A stretch of 64,000 nucleotides of DNA from Gyromitra esculenta (taxonomy: Eukaryota > Ascomycota > Pezizomycetes > Pezizales > Discinaceae): contig JBCAML010000010.1 in NCBI GenBank assembly GCA_038503075.1, positions 682,001 to 746,000 on the forward strand. The letters run 5' to 3'. The notes under the pieces were generated by a model. That model did not search any database. It was given only the letters and a program-made list of their open reading frames with translations, and was not told where the DNA came from. Each line of letters opens with the position of its first letter. Positions within the stretch are counted from its first letter, which is position 1. Positions 22,401-31,697 of the stretch are shown here, one piece after another. Both the position numbers and the translations under genes were made by a program.

Positions 22401-23156
22401 TAAACCTTGAGCTTTTTTCTTGTCAAACATATCCAAGAAGTCATGATATTCGGCAGGGATCCTCGCTCTCCATTCTTCTTTCGTTGTTTTCTCCTCTAGG
22501 ATCTTATTAATTTCGTAGAGGGACATCGCATAAGCTTGTAGAGAACGTTTTCGAGTAAGGATTCTGAAGCTGGCGGCGTTGATGAAAGACATGTTTAATC
22601 TTGGAGGAGCGGGAATCGATGGAGTAGATACCACGGGGGAATGAGGGGCGCAGTGGGTAGTGCAGAGTTTAGAGTTAAACTCAATGCGTTTGTCGGCGAA
22701 ATGAAGCTGGACATCATGGTGATTCATCCATGGTATCCCTAAGACTAATGGGTAGTGGCCCAGTCGGGTCACAAAGCAGGGAGCTTGTTCTCGGTGGTTT
22801 TGAATGGACAAGTTGAGGTTAGTGATGTGGGTAATGTCTCCTGAGGCGACAGGGCGACCATCGATGACTTCAAGCTGTCGAGGTATTTTTAAAGAGGTAA
22901 GGGGTAAAGAGTGGTGACTCGCGAATTCTTTATCTATGAAAGCAAATCCTGAGGCTCCGGTGTCCAATAGTGCGTGGGTTTTAATGATTTTATTGTTATG
23001 GGAGATGCTACATGATATAACAAAGTGCTCCCCATCCAACTGATCCTCCATACACATATCCGATACTGAAAAACCTGAAATAGAAAATGCTGACAAAGGT
23101 AAAGAGTTAGGAACCAAGGCGGGGTCACTTTTCAGCCTTGGTTGGACTAGTTTAAA
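19455..23156 (-). CDS. e2 Pol polyprotein, intact
   Basis: About 1,233 residues are read from the slippery site; the first ATG-like start in frame is at 23117. Domains in order: protease (LLDTGAS), reverse transcriptase with YLDD, RNase H, integrase with a zinc site (histidine pair followed by CHICQKAK) and catalytic core (SMDFVTGLP, TSDRGTQFT, HPETDGQTER), and a terminal chromodomain (EEYFIEKILDQR through WTGYAHPTWEP). The catalytic motifs I can recognise are all present. The last codons run 13 nt into the 3' LTR before the stop. Protease matures Gag and Pol, RT/RNase H makes the cDNA, and integrase inserts it, with the chromodomain probably steering it to heterochromatin. Confidence 0.93.
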   Translation of the reverse strand, partial: FKLVQPRLKSDPALVPNSLPLSAFSISGFSVSDMCMEDQLDGEHFVISCSISHNNKIIKTHALLDTGASGFAFIDKEFASHHSLPLTSLKIPRQLEVIDGRPVASGDITHITNLNLSIQNHREQAPCFVTRLGHYPLVLGIPWMNHHDVQLHFADKRIEFNSKLCTTHCAPHSPVVSTPSIPAPPRLNMSFINAASFRILTRKRSLQAYAMSLYEINKILEEKTTKEEWRARIPAEYHDFLDMFDKKKAQGLSPRRSYDHKIQLQDGKEAPFGPLYGMSREELIVLKKYIEDNLEKGFIRASSSPAGSPVLFVKKADGSLRLCVDYRGLNAITVKDRYTSPLIRETLDRLAKAQWYTKLDLRDGYHQIRIAEGDEWKTAFRTRYGLYEYQVMPFGLTNAPGTFQRFVNDCLREYLDIFCTAYLDDILIYSDTFEEHQVHVRKVLQTLKENDILLKPEKCEFQVQTTKYLGLILTPDGIKMDEEKLKAVREWGTPKSVKDVQAFLGFANFYRRFILGFSKLASPLTALTKKGVSFEWTVEADVAFENLKHAFTTAPILIHFDPDKKIIVETDASDFVSGGVLSQYDDAGILHPVAFFSKKHSPAECNYEIYDKELLAIIRVFEEWRPELEGSKHPIDVISDHKNLEYFMSTKQLNRRQARWAEYLSRFDFVITYRPGKEGGKPDALTRRSGDLPKEGDERLAHQSQVVLKKENVDPKLSLLSASLSNEAAELDAALEKLFLEGYIADKFPEKILLALKNKEQQSKEITLSECTEENNKLYYRGNLYVPNFDPLRLELIKRHHDTPAAGHPGRDKTFELISRSFYWPKMRESIGRYVRNCHICQKAKPVTQRTQGVLRPLPIPNRPWQEVSMDFVTGLPESDGYDAIMVVVDRLSKMRHLIPCNTTVNSREVANLYLHHVWKLHGLPTHVTSDRGTQFTAHFWKELCQRLGIQSRMSTAFHPETDGQTERLNAVMEQYLRSYVSYQQEDWSKWLPMAEFSANNQESASTKASPFFANYGYHPRFDTSIVPVKASSQSLDAASFAQTMQDLYDHLRTQIRTAQDIQETATNKHRTPAPSYQVDDQVFVSMKNIRTIRDARKLDWKWMGPYPIKKIISPFAYEIDLPVSVKYHPVFHVSLLKPAAHDPLPGQVIPPPSPVVVNEQEEYFIEKILDQRTYRGQQQYLVEWTGYAHPTWEPAEDLLETAALEAFLSTTTTVIPRVRRSSRLKRGATFTD
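23112..23156 (-). promoter_or_regulatory. Programmed -1 frameshift signal of e2
   Basis: On the minus strand: slippery TTTAAAC (23150-23156), gag stop TAG (23147-23149), a short spacer, then the stem AACCAAGGC (23135-23143) paired with GCCTTGGTT (23112-23120) around a 14-nt loop. It is the same architecture as in e1 and e3. Confidence 0.82.
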
Positions 23157-24478
23157 GACTCGTTGGAGGAGTCTGCTGATTCTAACGCGAAAAACTGAGG
23201 AGGGAGTGGTGGTGGTGGCAGGGAGGAGGCTGGGGGCGTGCGGATTGCAGGAGGGGCAGTGAGGGCTCCTCTCATAGTGGGTTTTTTAGGGGCAGAGGGA
23301 CAATTGGCGTAGGAGTGGTCGGGGGCGGCGCAGAACATACATTTCCCCGTGGAACGGCGCCACTGTTTTTCTTCCTCTGAAAGCTTCCTCCTTCCATTTA
23401 CCATCGTGTAGCGTTGATCCTGGGGGGGGCGAGACAGGTTGCTGGTCCTTCCGAAGGAGAGATCCATTGGGGCAAGGCCGCCTGGTACGAATGATGAGGC
23501 AGGGACAAAGGGGGTCATCGCTTGAGAGCTGAATTGTCCCATATTGTCTCTTGTATTGCCTCGTTTTTCGGCTTTTCGAGCACGGATGCGGTTGTCTAGG
23601 CGGGTGAGGGTGGTGATCATTTCTTCGAGGTTGATGGGAACAGCGGTGGCAAATACCATGGCTTCTTTCAATTCTTCCGACATTCCGTGTTCCAAGGCGT
23701 CCATCTTCGAATTTTCATCGAAGTTGAGTTGGCCCATGATACGTTGGAAATCGGCCAGGTAAGCGGAGAAGTCGCGTTTTCCTTGACGGAGCTGGTGAAG
23801 TTCCCTTCGTGCGGTACCGGTAGGGTCGGGGTCTCCAAATGCAGTTTCTAAAGCGGTAATGAGAGCGGCTGCACTGGTCCAGGTGGTGAGGCCAGAGGGA
23901 AGAACTGTGTGTCGAACCTGTTCGAGGGCTGCTCCTTCTAGGCGGTTGATTGTATAGAGAATCATGGTGTTCTCATCAGCGAATCGGTCTCGGTTGACAG
24001 CGAGTTTTGAACGGAGCTGGAGGATGAATCCGGGGAGTTTGACTCTAGATCCGTCGAATTTCTCTGGATCTGGCATACGTTCGGAGCGATGGGTAGAGGG
24101 TGTCGGCGGTGGGGGAGTGGCGGTGAGGTTTGGTGGAGCCGGGGGGGCTGAGAGGTTTGCGCGGGCTTCATTTCGTTCTTGGCGAAGTCTGGCGATGAGG
24201 CTGGCTGCTTCTGTAACTCTTTGATCCTGTTGTGTGGCATGTCGGAGGGCATTATCGATTTGGATTTGAGCAGTGCTGAGTTTTACTTCAGCGTCTTTCT
24301 CGTTATCCTGAAGGATGCTTATTTGATCCTCTAGGCTCTGGTTTAGTTCTCTAAGTTGATTATACAGCTCAACTGGGTCATCTCTGTATGCTTTGGCAAA
24401 GGCTTCCTTAGTGGGGAAGCCTGAGGCTGCGACGGCGGCTCCTTCTGTGTTGGAGGAGGGGTCAACGGGGGAACTCAT
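23147..24478 (-). CDS. e2 Gag, intact
   Basis: A 443-codon frame starts 43 nt downstream of the 5' LTR. The N-terminus is helical and probably coiled coil (residues 30-110), followed by a proline-rich stretch, then the capsid-like domain containing DPEKFDGSR and RRELHQLRQGKRDF. A single CCHC knuckle (CMFCAAPDHSYANC, near residue 385) would bind RNA, and the tail is proline-rich. It ends with Leu-Asn-stop, where the slippery heptamer sits. Gag assembles particles and, by frameshifting, delivers a small proportion of Gag-Pol. Confidence 0.93.
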   Translation of the reverse strand: MSSPVDPSSNTEGAAVAASGFPTKEAFAKAYRDDPVELYNQLRELNQSLEDQISILQDNEKDAEVKLSTAQIQIDNALRHATQQDQRVTEAASLIARLRQERNEARANLSAPPAPPNLTATPPPPTPSTHRSERMPDPEKFDGSRVKLPGFILQLRSKLAVNRDRFADENTMILYTINRLEGAALEQVRHTVLPSGLTTWTSAAALITALETAFGDPDPTGTARRELHQLRQGKRDFSAYLADFQRIMGQLNFDENSKMDALEHGMSEELKEAMVFATAVPINLEEMITTLTRLDNRIRARKAEKRGNTRDNMGQFSSQAMTPFVPASSFVPGGLAPMDLSFGRTSNLSRPPQDQRYTMVNGRRKLSEEEKQWRRSTGKCMFCAAPDHSYANCPSAPKKPTMRGALTAPPAIRTPPASSLPPPPLPPQFFALESADSSNESLN

Positions 24479-24509
24479 AGTGAGTTAGCGGTAGGAGGTG
24501 TAGATGAGG

Positions 24510-24518
24510 AAGCAACGT
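24510..24518 (-). other. e2 primer-binding site, self-complementary type
   Basis: ACGTTGCTT on the element strand begins two bases after the 5' LTR. It is the exact complement of AAGCAACGT in the LTR (24740-24748). No tRNA-type TGG start is present. Confidence 0.6.
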
Positions 24519-24520
24519 AA

Positions 24521-24929
24521 TCTCACGGATGGCTTCTCGTTAAGCCCTTCAGTATCCCTGAAGGTGAGCAGTGCTACTTAAGCGAGAAACCAATACGTTC
24601 GAGGAGTGCGGTATAGTCTACAGGTCCTACGAAGAGTATACTTCAAGGCGAAGTGTCGGCGATGTTTCACAGCGGCAGCGAGGATTCTGAGGTAGAATCG
24701 AAGTGGAATTATAACAGATACAGCAGAAGTGAAACGAGAACGTTGCTTAAAAAAAGAAGAAAGAAAGTACGAAGAGCAAACAAAATCCTTCACTTAAATA
24801 CCCCGCTTTTACCCAACAAAACCCAATAACCGATAACACCCGAACTACAATAACATTGTCTAACAACCGAAAAGCACCACAACCCTATACGCGAACCCTG
24901 GCCCTATATCCAATCCTTAATCCGTGAAA
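24521..24929 (-). repeat. e2 5' LTR (type A, 409 bp)
   Basis: Paired with the LTR at 19059-19467 and of identical length. The GATCC duplication follows at 24930-24934, after which the solo LTR C resumes. Confidence 0.93.
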
Positions 24930-25102
24930 GATCCCTACTTTGAACCCTACGGTTATCTTTTAGCGGTTCATAAGAAGCAGTTAGGACTTGCGCCTGTGTA
25001 TTGTGTTGCGGATAGCAACCGGGCAGGTTATAGCGTCTAGATTGTTATCTAAAGCTTCTTGGAGATTTCCTGTGCGGTAAGAAGTACCGGTCTTACATTA
25101 CC

Positions 25103-25741
25103 TCCTTTTCTTTTAAACGTTATGATATCTCTAACGCTTATCATCTTTAACTCCTCCCTTTCCACCACTTCCATAACCATTTCTTCTCATATCGGTGTCG
25201 CTTGCGAATCCCAAAGGCTTCCTTTTGCATTGAAGTCTCCTAGCATTAGCATTTTTGTTCCTCTGCCAATACCTACCAGTACCCTACTCATACACCATCC
25301 TTCTCTTCCTATTATTGCCTGGTTATAGATATTGACTATCCTCAGGTTATCCCCTTTTTCCCCTTCGATATCCAGTATACTTGCGTCCCAATCTTCCCAT
25401 ATATCCGTTCTCAACTTGACTTTCAGTCTGCTTTCTTTTCGTATCATCCACATTACTCTTGCATATTTCCCTGCCTCTGCCGCCTTGTATATGATATCGT
25501 ATCCGCTATGACCGACTGTAATTTGACTTCCTTCGACACTTACTGCTCCCTTTATCTTCTTTTTACTTTCCGTACTTCCTATCCAAGGCTCTTGGATTGC
25601 GATTATATCGCTTTTTCCCCCACTTTCCATTAAGCCCTGCATCACATTAGTAGATCTGTTACAATTATGTTGTATTATACTTATCACTCTTCTCTTTCCC
25701 TCTTCCTCCTCTTTCCTTGATTTGTAGGTCGTACAAATCAT
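25103..25741 (-). pseudogene. LINE ORF2 N-terminal endonuclease
   Basis: From the first methionine-like codon at 25741 the frame shows an AP-endonuclease-type fold: an ISIIQHN start near residue 20, the catalytic glutamate motif IQEPWIGS, and the GDFNAKGSLWDS motif. A TGA codon near 25190 interrupts it; the frame then continues to 25103 and rejoins the rest of the domain across the LTR C insertion. The domain nicks target DNA to prime reverse transcription. The stop could come from a CGA-to-TGA transition. Confidence 0.82.
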
Positions 25742-25809
25742 TAATTCTGTATGGTGGTGATGTTTTGAATTTTCTTCGCGCCACTACCTGATGCTAGCAT
25801 GGCTTCCCG

Positions 25810-26200
25810 TCATTTGCTGCAGCTGTTGTCAAATGCTGAGTGTTCTCCTCCACAAAAGACACACTTAAATGCTTTGTGTGTTTTGCATACTGCCTTTTGT
25901 CCAATATTCTTGCACCCCTTCTCGTTGCATCTATGTGTTCTTGTCGTGTGTCCAGTTACTCCGCACCATGCGCATACCGGCTTTGTTTCCCTCTTACAAT
26001 TGTTCCATCCATGTCCGAACCCGCAACACTTGGTGCATTGTAACCCAACTGTGTCGCTTGCTGTTGTGAACTTTCTCCCGTATTTCCTTACCCCCTCAAT
26101 GGTGAATGGGTTCTTCATGACCCTTTGCCTTTCCGATTCGCGTGCGACGTGTATGACGATGCTAAAGTATTTGCAATTGAGCGGTCTGTTCTTGGACAAC
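25810..26200 (-). pseudogene. LINE ORF1 C-terminal zinc-knuckle region
   Basis: Three consecutive cysteine/histidine knuckles are visible: CTKCCGFGHGWNNC, then CAWCGVTGHTTRTHRC, then CVFCGGEHSAFDNSC, ending with Lys-stop at 25810. These are typical of the RNA-binding Gag-like ORF1 proteins of Tad/I-type LINEs. The frame joins exactly to 32098 when e3 and one ACAAC copy are removed. ORF2 begins about 70 nt downstream. Confidence 0.85.
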
Positions 26201-26617
26201 TTTCACGGATGAAGTGAGATGATGGGTTAGGGTTCGGGAAGTAATGGTTGCAACGGAGGATGGTTTCTTTATAATGTCTTTGTCGTTCGGCTGTGTTTCG
26301 GCTATGAGTCACGAGGGGGATTGCGGGGTATATAAGGGATGGATTTTGGATGGTTGTTACGGTTTTCTTCTCTTTTCCTTAAGCAACGTTCTCAGTTTAC
26401 TTCTTCTGTATTTGTTTCAATACCATCTCGATTCTCCTTCAGAATCCTTGCGGTCGCTGTCGCTGTGAAAATACTCTCCCACTTAACTCGCCTGGAGTTA
26501 GACCCACGTAGGACTTGTAGAACAACTTCGTCGCTCTTATCGCAACAGTTCTCGTTTAAGTAGCTCTGCTCACCTTCTGGGATACAGAAGGGCTTAGACT
26601 GGGACTGAACCGTGAGA
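26201..26617 (+). repeat. e3 5' LTR (type A, 417 bp)
   Basis: Begins TTTCACGG and ends CCGTGAGA. A TATATAAG box lies at 26329-26336, AAGCAACGTT at 26381-26390, and the U5 hairpin CCTTCTG-GGATA-CAGAAGG at 26573-26591. It differs from the 3' LTR at one G/A site near 26451. Confidence 0.94.
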
Positions 26618-26619
26618 TT

Positions 26620-26628
26620 ACGTTGCTT
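26620..26628 (+). other. e3 primer-binding site, self-complementary type
   Basis: ACGTTGCTT lies two bases after the LTR end. It is the exact complement of AAGCAACGT at 26381-26389, about 50 bases downstream of the TATA box. This fits self-priming as known in Tf1/sushi elements. Confidence 0.6.
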
Positions 26629-26660
26629 GCTCCATCTACACCTCCTACACCGAAGCAACA

Positions 26661-27998
26661 ATGAGCTCCCCCGCCCCCGTTACCTCCTCATCTGAAGGAG
26701 CCGCCGTCGCCACCCCCCACTTCCCCACAAAGGAAGCCTTTGCCCAGGCCTATAGAGACGACCCCGTCGAGTTGTTTAACCGACTCCGGGAACTCAACCA
26801 GGCTCTCGAGGATCAGATTGACGTTCTACAAGAAGGAACGCAGGAGCTAGAGATAAAGCTCAACACCGCCCAGATCCAAGTGAACAACGCCAACCACCAC
26901 GCCCAACAACAAGATCAACGAGTCAGCGATGCCTCGACCCTCATTGACCGATTACGTCGAGAACGGAATGAGGCCCGCGCAAACCTTTCCCTCCCCCCAG
27001 CTCCACCAAACCTCACGGCCACTCCCCCACCGCCATCAGTCACCACCCATCGCTCTGAACGTATGCCGGACCCGGAGAAGTTTGACGGATCCAGGACGAA
27101 ACTCCCCGGCTTCATCCTCCAACTCCGTTCAAAACTTGCAGTTAACAGAGATCGATTCGCTGACGAGAACACCATGATTCTCTATACGATCAATCGCTTG
27201 GAGGGAGCAGCCCTGGAACAAGTTCGACACACAGTCCTTCCTTCTGGCCTTACAACCTGGACCAACGCCGCCGCCCTCATCGCCGCCTTAGAAACTGCTT
27301 TCGGGGACCCCGACCCCACCGGTACCGCACGACGGGAACTGCACCAACTTCGCCAAGGCAAACGCGACTTTTCCGCCTACCTAGCGGATTTTCAACGCAT
27401 CATGGGACAGCTAAACTTCGATGAAAATTCGAAGATGGATGCCCTTGAGCATGGTATGTCGGAAGAACTGAAGGAAGCTATGGTCTTCGCTGCCGCTATG
27501 CCCGCTACTCTTAACGACATGATCCTGGTCCTTACCCGAATGGACAATCGCATCCGAGCCCGTAAGGCAGAGAAGCGAGGGAATACCCGCGAGAATATGG
27601 GACAGTTTAGTGCCCCAGCCAATGCAATGACTCCCTTCGTCCCCGCCTCATCATTCGTACCAGGAGGTCTTGCTCCTATGGATCTCTCGTTCGGACGTAC
27701 TAGCAACCTTTCTCGCCCCCCTCAGGACCAAAGATACACCATGGTCAACGGCAGGAGGAAGCTATCGGAAGAAGAGAAACAATGGCGCCGTTCCACAGGA
27801 AAGTGTATGTTCTGCGCCGCCCCCGATCACTCCTACGCCAACTGCCCCTCTGCCCCAAAGAAACCCACGATGAGAGGGGCTCTCACCGCACCACCCGCCA
27901 ACCGCACACCCCCGGCCTCCTCTCTACCACCACCACCTCTCCCCCCTCAGTTTTTTGCTTTAGAATCCGCCAGCGCCTCAAGCGAGGCTTTAAACTAG
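26661..27998 (+). CDS. e3 Gag, intact
   Basis: A 445-codon frame starts 43 nt after the LTR. It is clearly homologous to e2 Gag along its full length: helical N-terminus, proline-rich linker, the capsid block with DPEKFDGSRTKLPGF and GKRDFSAYL, a zinc knuckle (CMFCAAPDHSYANC) and a proline-rich tail. It ends at the TAG following the slippery heptamer. Confidence 0.93.
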   Translation: MSSPAPVTSSSEGAAVATPHFPTKEAFAQAYRDDPVELFNRLRELNQALEDQIDVLQEGTQELEIKLNTAQIQVNNANHHAQQQDQRVSDASTLIDRLRRERNEARANLSLPPAPPNLTATPPPPSVTTHRSERMPDPEKFDGSRTKLPGFILQLRSKLAVNRDRFADENTMILYTINRLEGAALEQVRHTVLPSGLTTWTNAAALIAALETAFGDPDPTGTARRELHQLRQGKRDFSAYLADFQRIMGQLNFDENSKMDALEHGMSEELKEAMVFAAAMPATLNDMILVLTRMDNRIRARKAEKRGNTRENMGQFSAPANAMTPFVPASSFVPGGLAPMDLSFGRTSNLSRPPQDQRYTMVNGRRKLSEEEKQWRRSTGKCMFCAAPDHSYANCPSAPKKPTMRGALTAPPANRTPPASSLPPPPLPPQFFALESASASSEALN

Positions 27999-28033
27999 TT
28001 CAACCAAGGCTGACCAGTGACCCTGCCTTGGTT
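27989..28033 (+). promoter_or_regulatory. Programmed -1 frameshift signal of e3
   Basis: Slippery TTTAAAC (27989-27995) and TAG (27996-27998), a short spacer, then AACCAAGGC (28002-28010) paired with GCCTTGGTT (28025-28033). The -1 reading gives Phe-Lys-Leu-Val and continues into pol. Confidence 0.82.
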
Positions 28034-31000
28034 CCGTCCTCTTCTCCTTTGTCTGCATTTTCAATTTCCGGGTTTTCAGTTTCTAGTTTAAGCGTGGAGG
28101 ATCAGTTAGATGGGGAACATTTTGTAGTTTCGTGCAACATTTCCCATAATAATAAAATCATCAAAACACACGCTTTACTAGACACTGGAGCCTCTGGATT
28201 TGCATTCATTGACAAGAATTTCGCGAGTCACCACTCTCTTCCACTTTCGCCGTTAAAAACACCCAGACAACTTGAAGTAATCGATGGCCGTCCAGTTGCC
28301 TCGGGAGACATTACTCACCTCGCCAACATTAACTTATCCATCCAACAGCACCAAGAACAAGCCCCCTGCTTTGTGACCCAATTGGGACACTATCCCCTAG
28401 TGCTAGGAATCCCCTGGATGAATCACCATGATGTTCACCTTCATTTTGCCGATAAACGCATTGAGTTTAATTCTAAACTCTGCACCACCCGCTGTGCCCC
28501 TCGCCTACCTCCTGTATCAACACCCTCGATCCCCGCTCCTCCCAGACTAAATCTATCCTTCATTGGTGCTGCCAGTTTCAGGACTCTTACCCGAAAACAC
28601 TCTTCCCAAGCCTATGCCATGTCCCTCTACGAGATTAATAAAATCCTAGAGGAAAAGACCAGTAAGGAAGAATGGAAAGCAAGGATACCGGCCGAGTACC
28701 ACGAATTCCTAGACATGTTTGATAAAAGCAAAGCTCAAGGATTACCTCCACGACGCTCGTATGATCACAAAATTCAGCTAATGGAAGGGAAAGACGCACC
28801 GTTTGGCCCCCTTTATGGAATGTCCCGAGAAGAACTCATTGTTCTTAAAAAATACATTGAGGACAACTTGGAAAAGGGCTTTATTCGCGCCAGCTCTTCC
28901 CCTGCTGGATCCCCCGTCCTTTTTGTAAAGAAAGCTGATGGCTCGTTGAGACTCTGCGTGGACTATCGGGGCCTAAATGCAATCACTGTCAAAGATCGAT
29001 ATACCTCCCCGCTTATTAGAGAAACGCTAGACCGCCTAGCCAAAGCACAATGGTATACCAAACTAGACCTTCGAGACGGCTACCATCAAGTACGCATTGC
29101 AGAAGGAGATGAGTGGAAAACAGCCTTCCGCACCCGTTACGGCTTATATGAATATCAAGTCATGCCATTTGGCCTAACCAATGCCCCCGGAACCTTCCAG
29201 CGATTCGTAAATGACTGTCTTACTGAATATTTGGATATATTCTGTACTGCTTACCTAGATGATATCCTCATTTACAGTGATACATTTGCGGAACACCAGA
29301 TTCATGTACGAAAGGTACTGCAGACACTCAGGAACAACGATATCCTACTTGTTCTAAAAACGCGAATTTGAAGTACAAACCACGAAGTATTTGGGTCTCA
29401 TCCTCACCCCCGATGGCATCAAGATGGACGAGGAAAAGCTCAAAGCCGTCCGAGAATGGGGAACACCAAGAAGTGTTAAAGACGTGCAAGCCTTCCTAGG
29501 TTTCGCCAATTTTTACCGACGGTTTATCCTAGGATTCTCCAAGCTCGCCTCACCCCTGACAGCACTCACAAAAAAGGGGATAATATTCGAATGGACGGTC
29601 GAAGCAGATATTGCTTTTGAGAACCTTAAACATGCCTTCACTACTGCCCCTATCCTCATTCATTTCGATCCCGATAAAAAGATCATCGTAGAAACGGACG
29701 CCTCCGATTTTGTATCGGGAGGAGTCCTATCTCAATACGACGATAATGGCGTCTTACACCCAGTAGCTTTCTTCTCAAAAAAACATTCTCCCGCAGAATG
29801 CAATTATGAGATTTATGATAAGGAACTACTGGCAATCATCCGAGTCTTCGAAGAATGGCGCCCTGAATTAGAAGGATCTAAGCACCCCATCAATGTGATC
29901 AGCGATCATAAAAACCTTGAGTATTTTATGAGTACTAAACAGCTAAATCGCCGTCAAGCACGATGGGCTGAATACCTCTCTCGCTTCGACTTTGTAATTA
30001 CATATCGACCAGGCACTCAAGGAGGAAAGCCCGACGCATTGACAAGGAGATCAGGAGATCTCCCCAAGGAAGGGGATGAAAGATTGGCGCATCAAAGCCA
30101 AGTGGTATTAAAAAAGGAGAATATTGATCCTAAGATAAGTTTGTTGTCGGCTTCTTTGTCAAATGAAGCCGCTGAATTGGACGCCCCCCTTTTTAAACTC
30201 TTTCAAGAAGGATATATCACTGATAAGTTCCCGGAAAAGATACTCGCGGCATTAAAGAATAAGGAACAACAATCCAAGGAAATTACCTTAAGTGAATGCC
30301 GTAATGAGAATAATCTATTACGCTACCGTGATTGTCTCTATGTTCCCAACCTCGACTCTCTCAGACTTGAACTTATTCGAAGACATCATGACACCCCAGC
30401 GGCAGGCCATCCAGGACGCGATAAAACCTTTGAACTCCTAGCCCGGAACTTTTATTGGCCCAAGATGCGAGAATCAGTCAGCCGATACGTACGAAACTGC
30501 CATACCTGCCAAAGAGCCAAACCAAATACCCAACGAACTCAAGGCGTCCTTCGCCCCTTACCAATTCCTAACCGTCCCTGGCAAGAGATTTCGATGGACT
30601 TTGTTACAGGCCTTCCAGAATCTAATGGCTATGATGCTATCATGGTTGTTGTCGACCGATTATCCAAGATGCGACATCTAATCCCATGCAATACTACGGT
30701 TAATTCCCGAGATGTAGCCGACCTTTATTTGCAACATATCTGGAAGCTACACGGATTACCTACACATGTCACCTCCGATCGAGGCACCCAGTTCACGGCT
30801 CACTTTTGGAAGGATCTTTGTGGAAGACTTGGAATTCAGGCTCGAATGTCTACAGCCTTCCACCTGGAAACCGATGGACAAACGGAACGGCTGAACGCGG
30901 TCATGGAGCAATACTTGCGCTCTTACGTCTCTTATCAGCAGGACGATTGGAGTAAATGGTTGCCAATGGCCGAGTTCTCCGCTAACAACCAGGAATCAGC

Positions 31001-31697
31001 CAGTACTAAAGTCTCCCCCTTCTTTGCTAATTACGGTTACCACCCTCGTTTCGACACCACCTTTTTTCCCGTTCGGAATACATCTCAAAGCTTAGATGCT
31101 GCTTCGTTCAGTCAAACCATGCAAGAGCTATACGACTACCTACGGACGCAAATAAGAACGGCCCAAGATATCCAAGAGGCCGCAACAAATAAGCACCACA
31201 CTCCAGCCCCTAATTACCAAGCCGGCGATCAAGTCTTCGTGTCCATGAAGAATGTTAGGACCGTGCGTAATGCTAGAAAGCTGGACTGGAAATGGATGGG
31301 GCCTTACTCGGTCAAGAAAATCGTGTCCCCCTTTGCCTATGAGATTGATCTTCCCGTGTCAGTCAAGTATCACCCTGTTTTTCATGTTTCCTTGTTGAAA
31401 CCCGCTGCCAACGACTCTTTACCCGGACAAGTTATACCCCCGCCTTCACCCGTGATAGTTAATGAACAAGAAGAGTACTTTATTGAAAAGATTCTCGAAC
31501 AAAGAACCTATCGCGGACGGCTACAATACCTTGTCCAGTGGACCGGATACGCCCATCCCACCTGGGAACCTGCGGAAGATCTACAAGACACCTCTGCTCT
31601 CGAGATATTCTTGAACCAAACAACGGTCACCGCTCCTAGTATTCGCAGGAGCTCACGCTTAAGAGGGGGAGCTACTTTCACGGATGAAGTGAGATGA
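27989..31697 (+). pseudogene. e3 Pol, broken by a frameshift in the reverse transcriptase
   Basis: The first frame (to 29371) holds the protease (LLDTGAS) and most of the RT including YLDD. A net 2-nt loss near 29350 relative to e2 then shifts the frame, and the remainder (29391-31697) holds the end of RT, RNase H, integrase and a chromodomain (EEYFIEKILEQR). The integrase also has Leu in place of Pro in the HxETDGQTE motif. The pol stop lies inside the 3' LTR, as in e2. No functional polymerase can come from this copy without help. Confidence 0.9.

Larger units (their letters stand above)
19059..24929 (-). mobile_element. Chromovirus e2 (LTR A family), structurally intact
   Basis: A 5.87-kb Ty3/Gypsy element with 409-bp LTRs, flanked by GATCC (19054-19058 and 24930-24934), inserted in the solo LTR C. 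The LTRs differ at only two positions by eye. gag and pol are open end to end and joined by the -1 frameshift signal. It has a self-complementary primer-binding site and a polypurine tract (AACGGGGGGC before the 3' LTR). Nothing visible would prevent activity, so it is the best candidate for a live element in the window. Confidence 0.93.
9838..25097 (+). repeat. Solo LTR C, split into four pieces by three insertions
   Basis: The pieces 9838-9901, 10329-10862, 18903-19058 and 24935-25097 sum to 917 bp and match the 916-bp LTRs of e4; one extra T in a TTT run near 10530 explains the difference. The outer flanks are TTACC on both sides (9833-9837 and 25098-25102). The insertions are a solo LTR A, element e4 and element e2, each with its own 5-bp duplication. 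LINE endonuclease codons rejoin in frame when the whole block is removed. Confidence 0.92.

Noticed and set aside
26216..26235. GGGTTAGGG telomere-like words (also near 35148 and 48790)
   Set aside because: One or two units only, in LTR or intergenic sequence; not a telomeric array.
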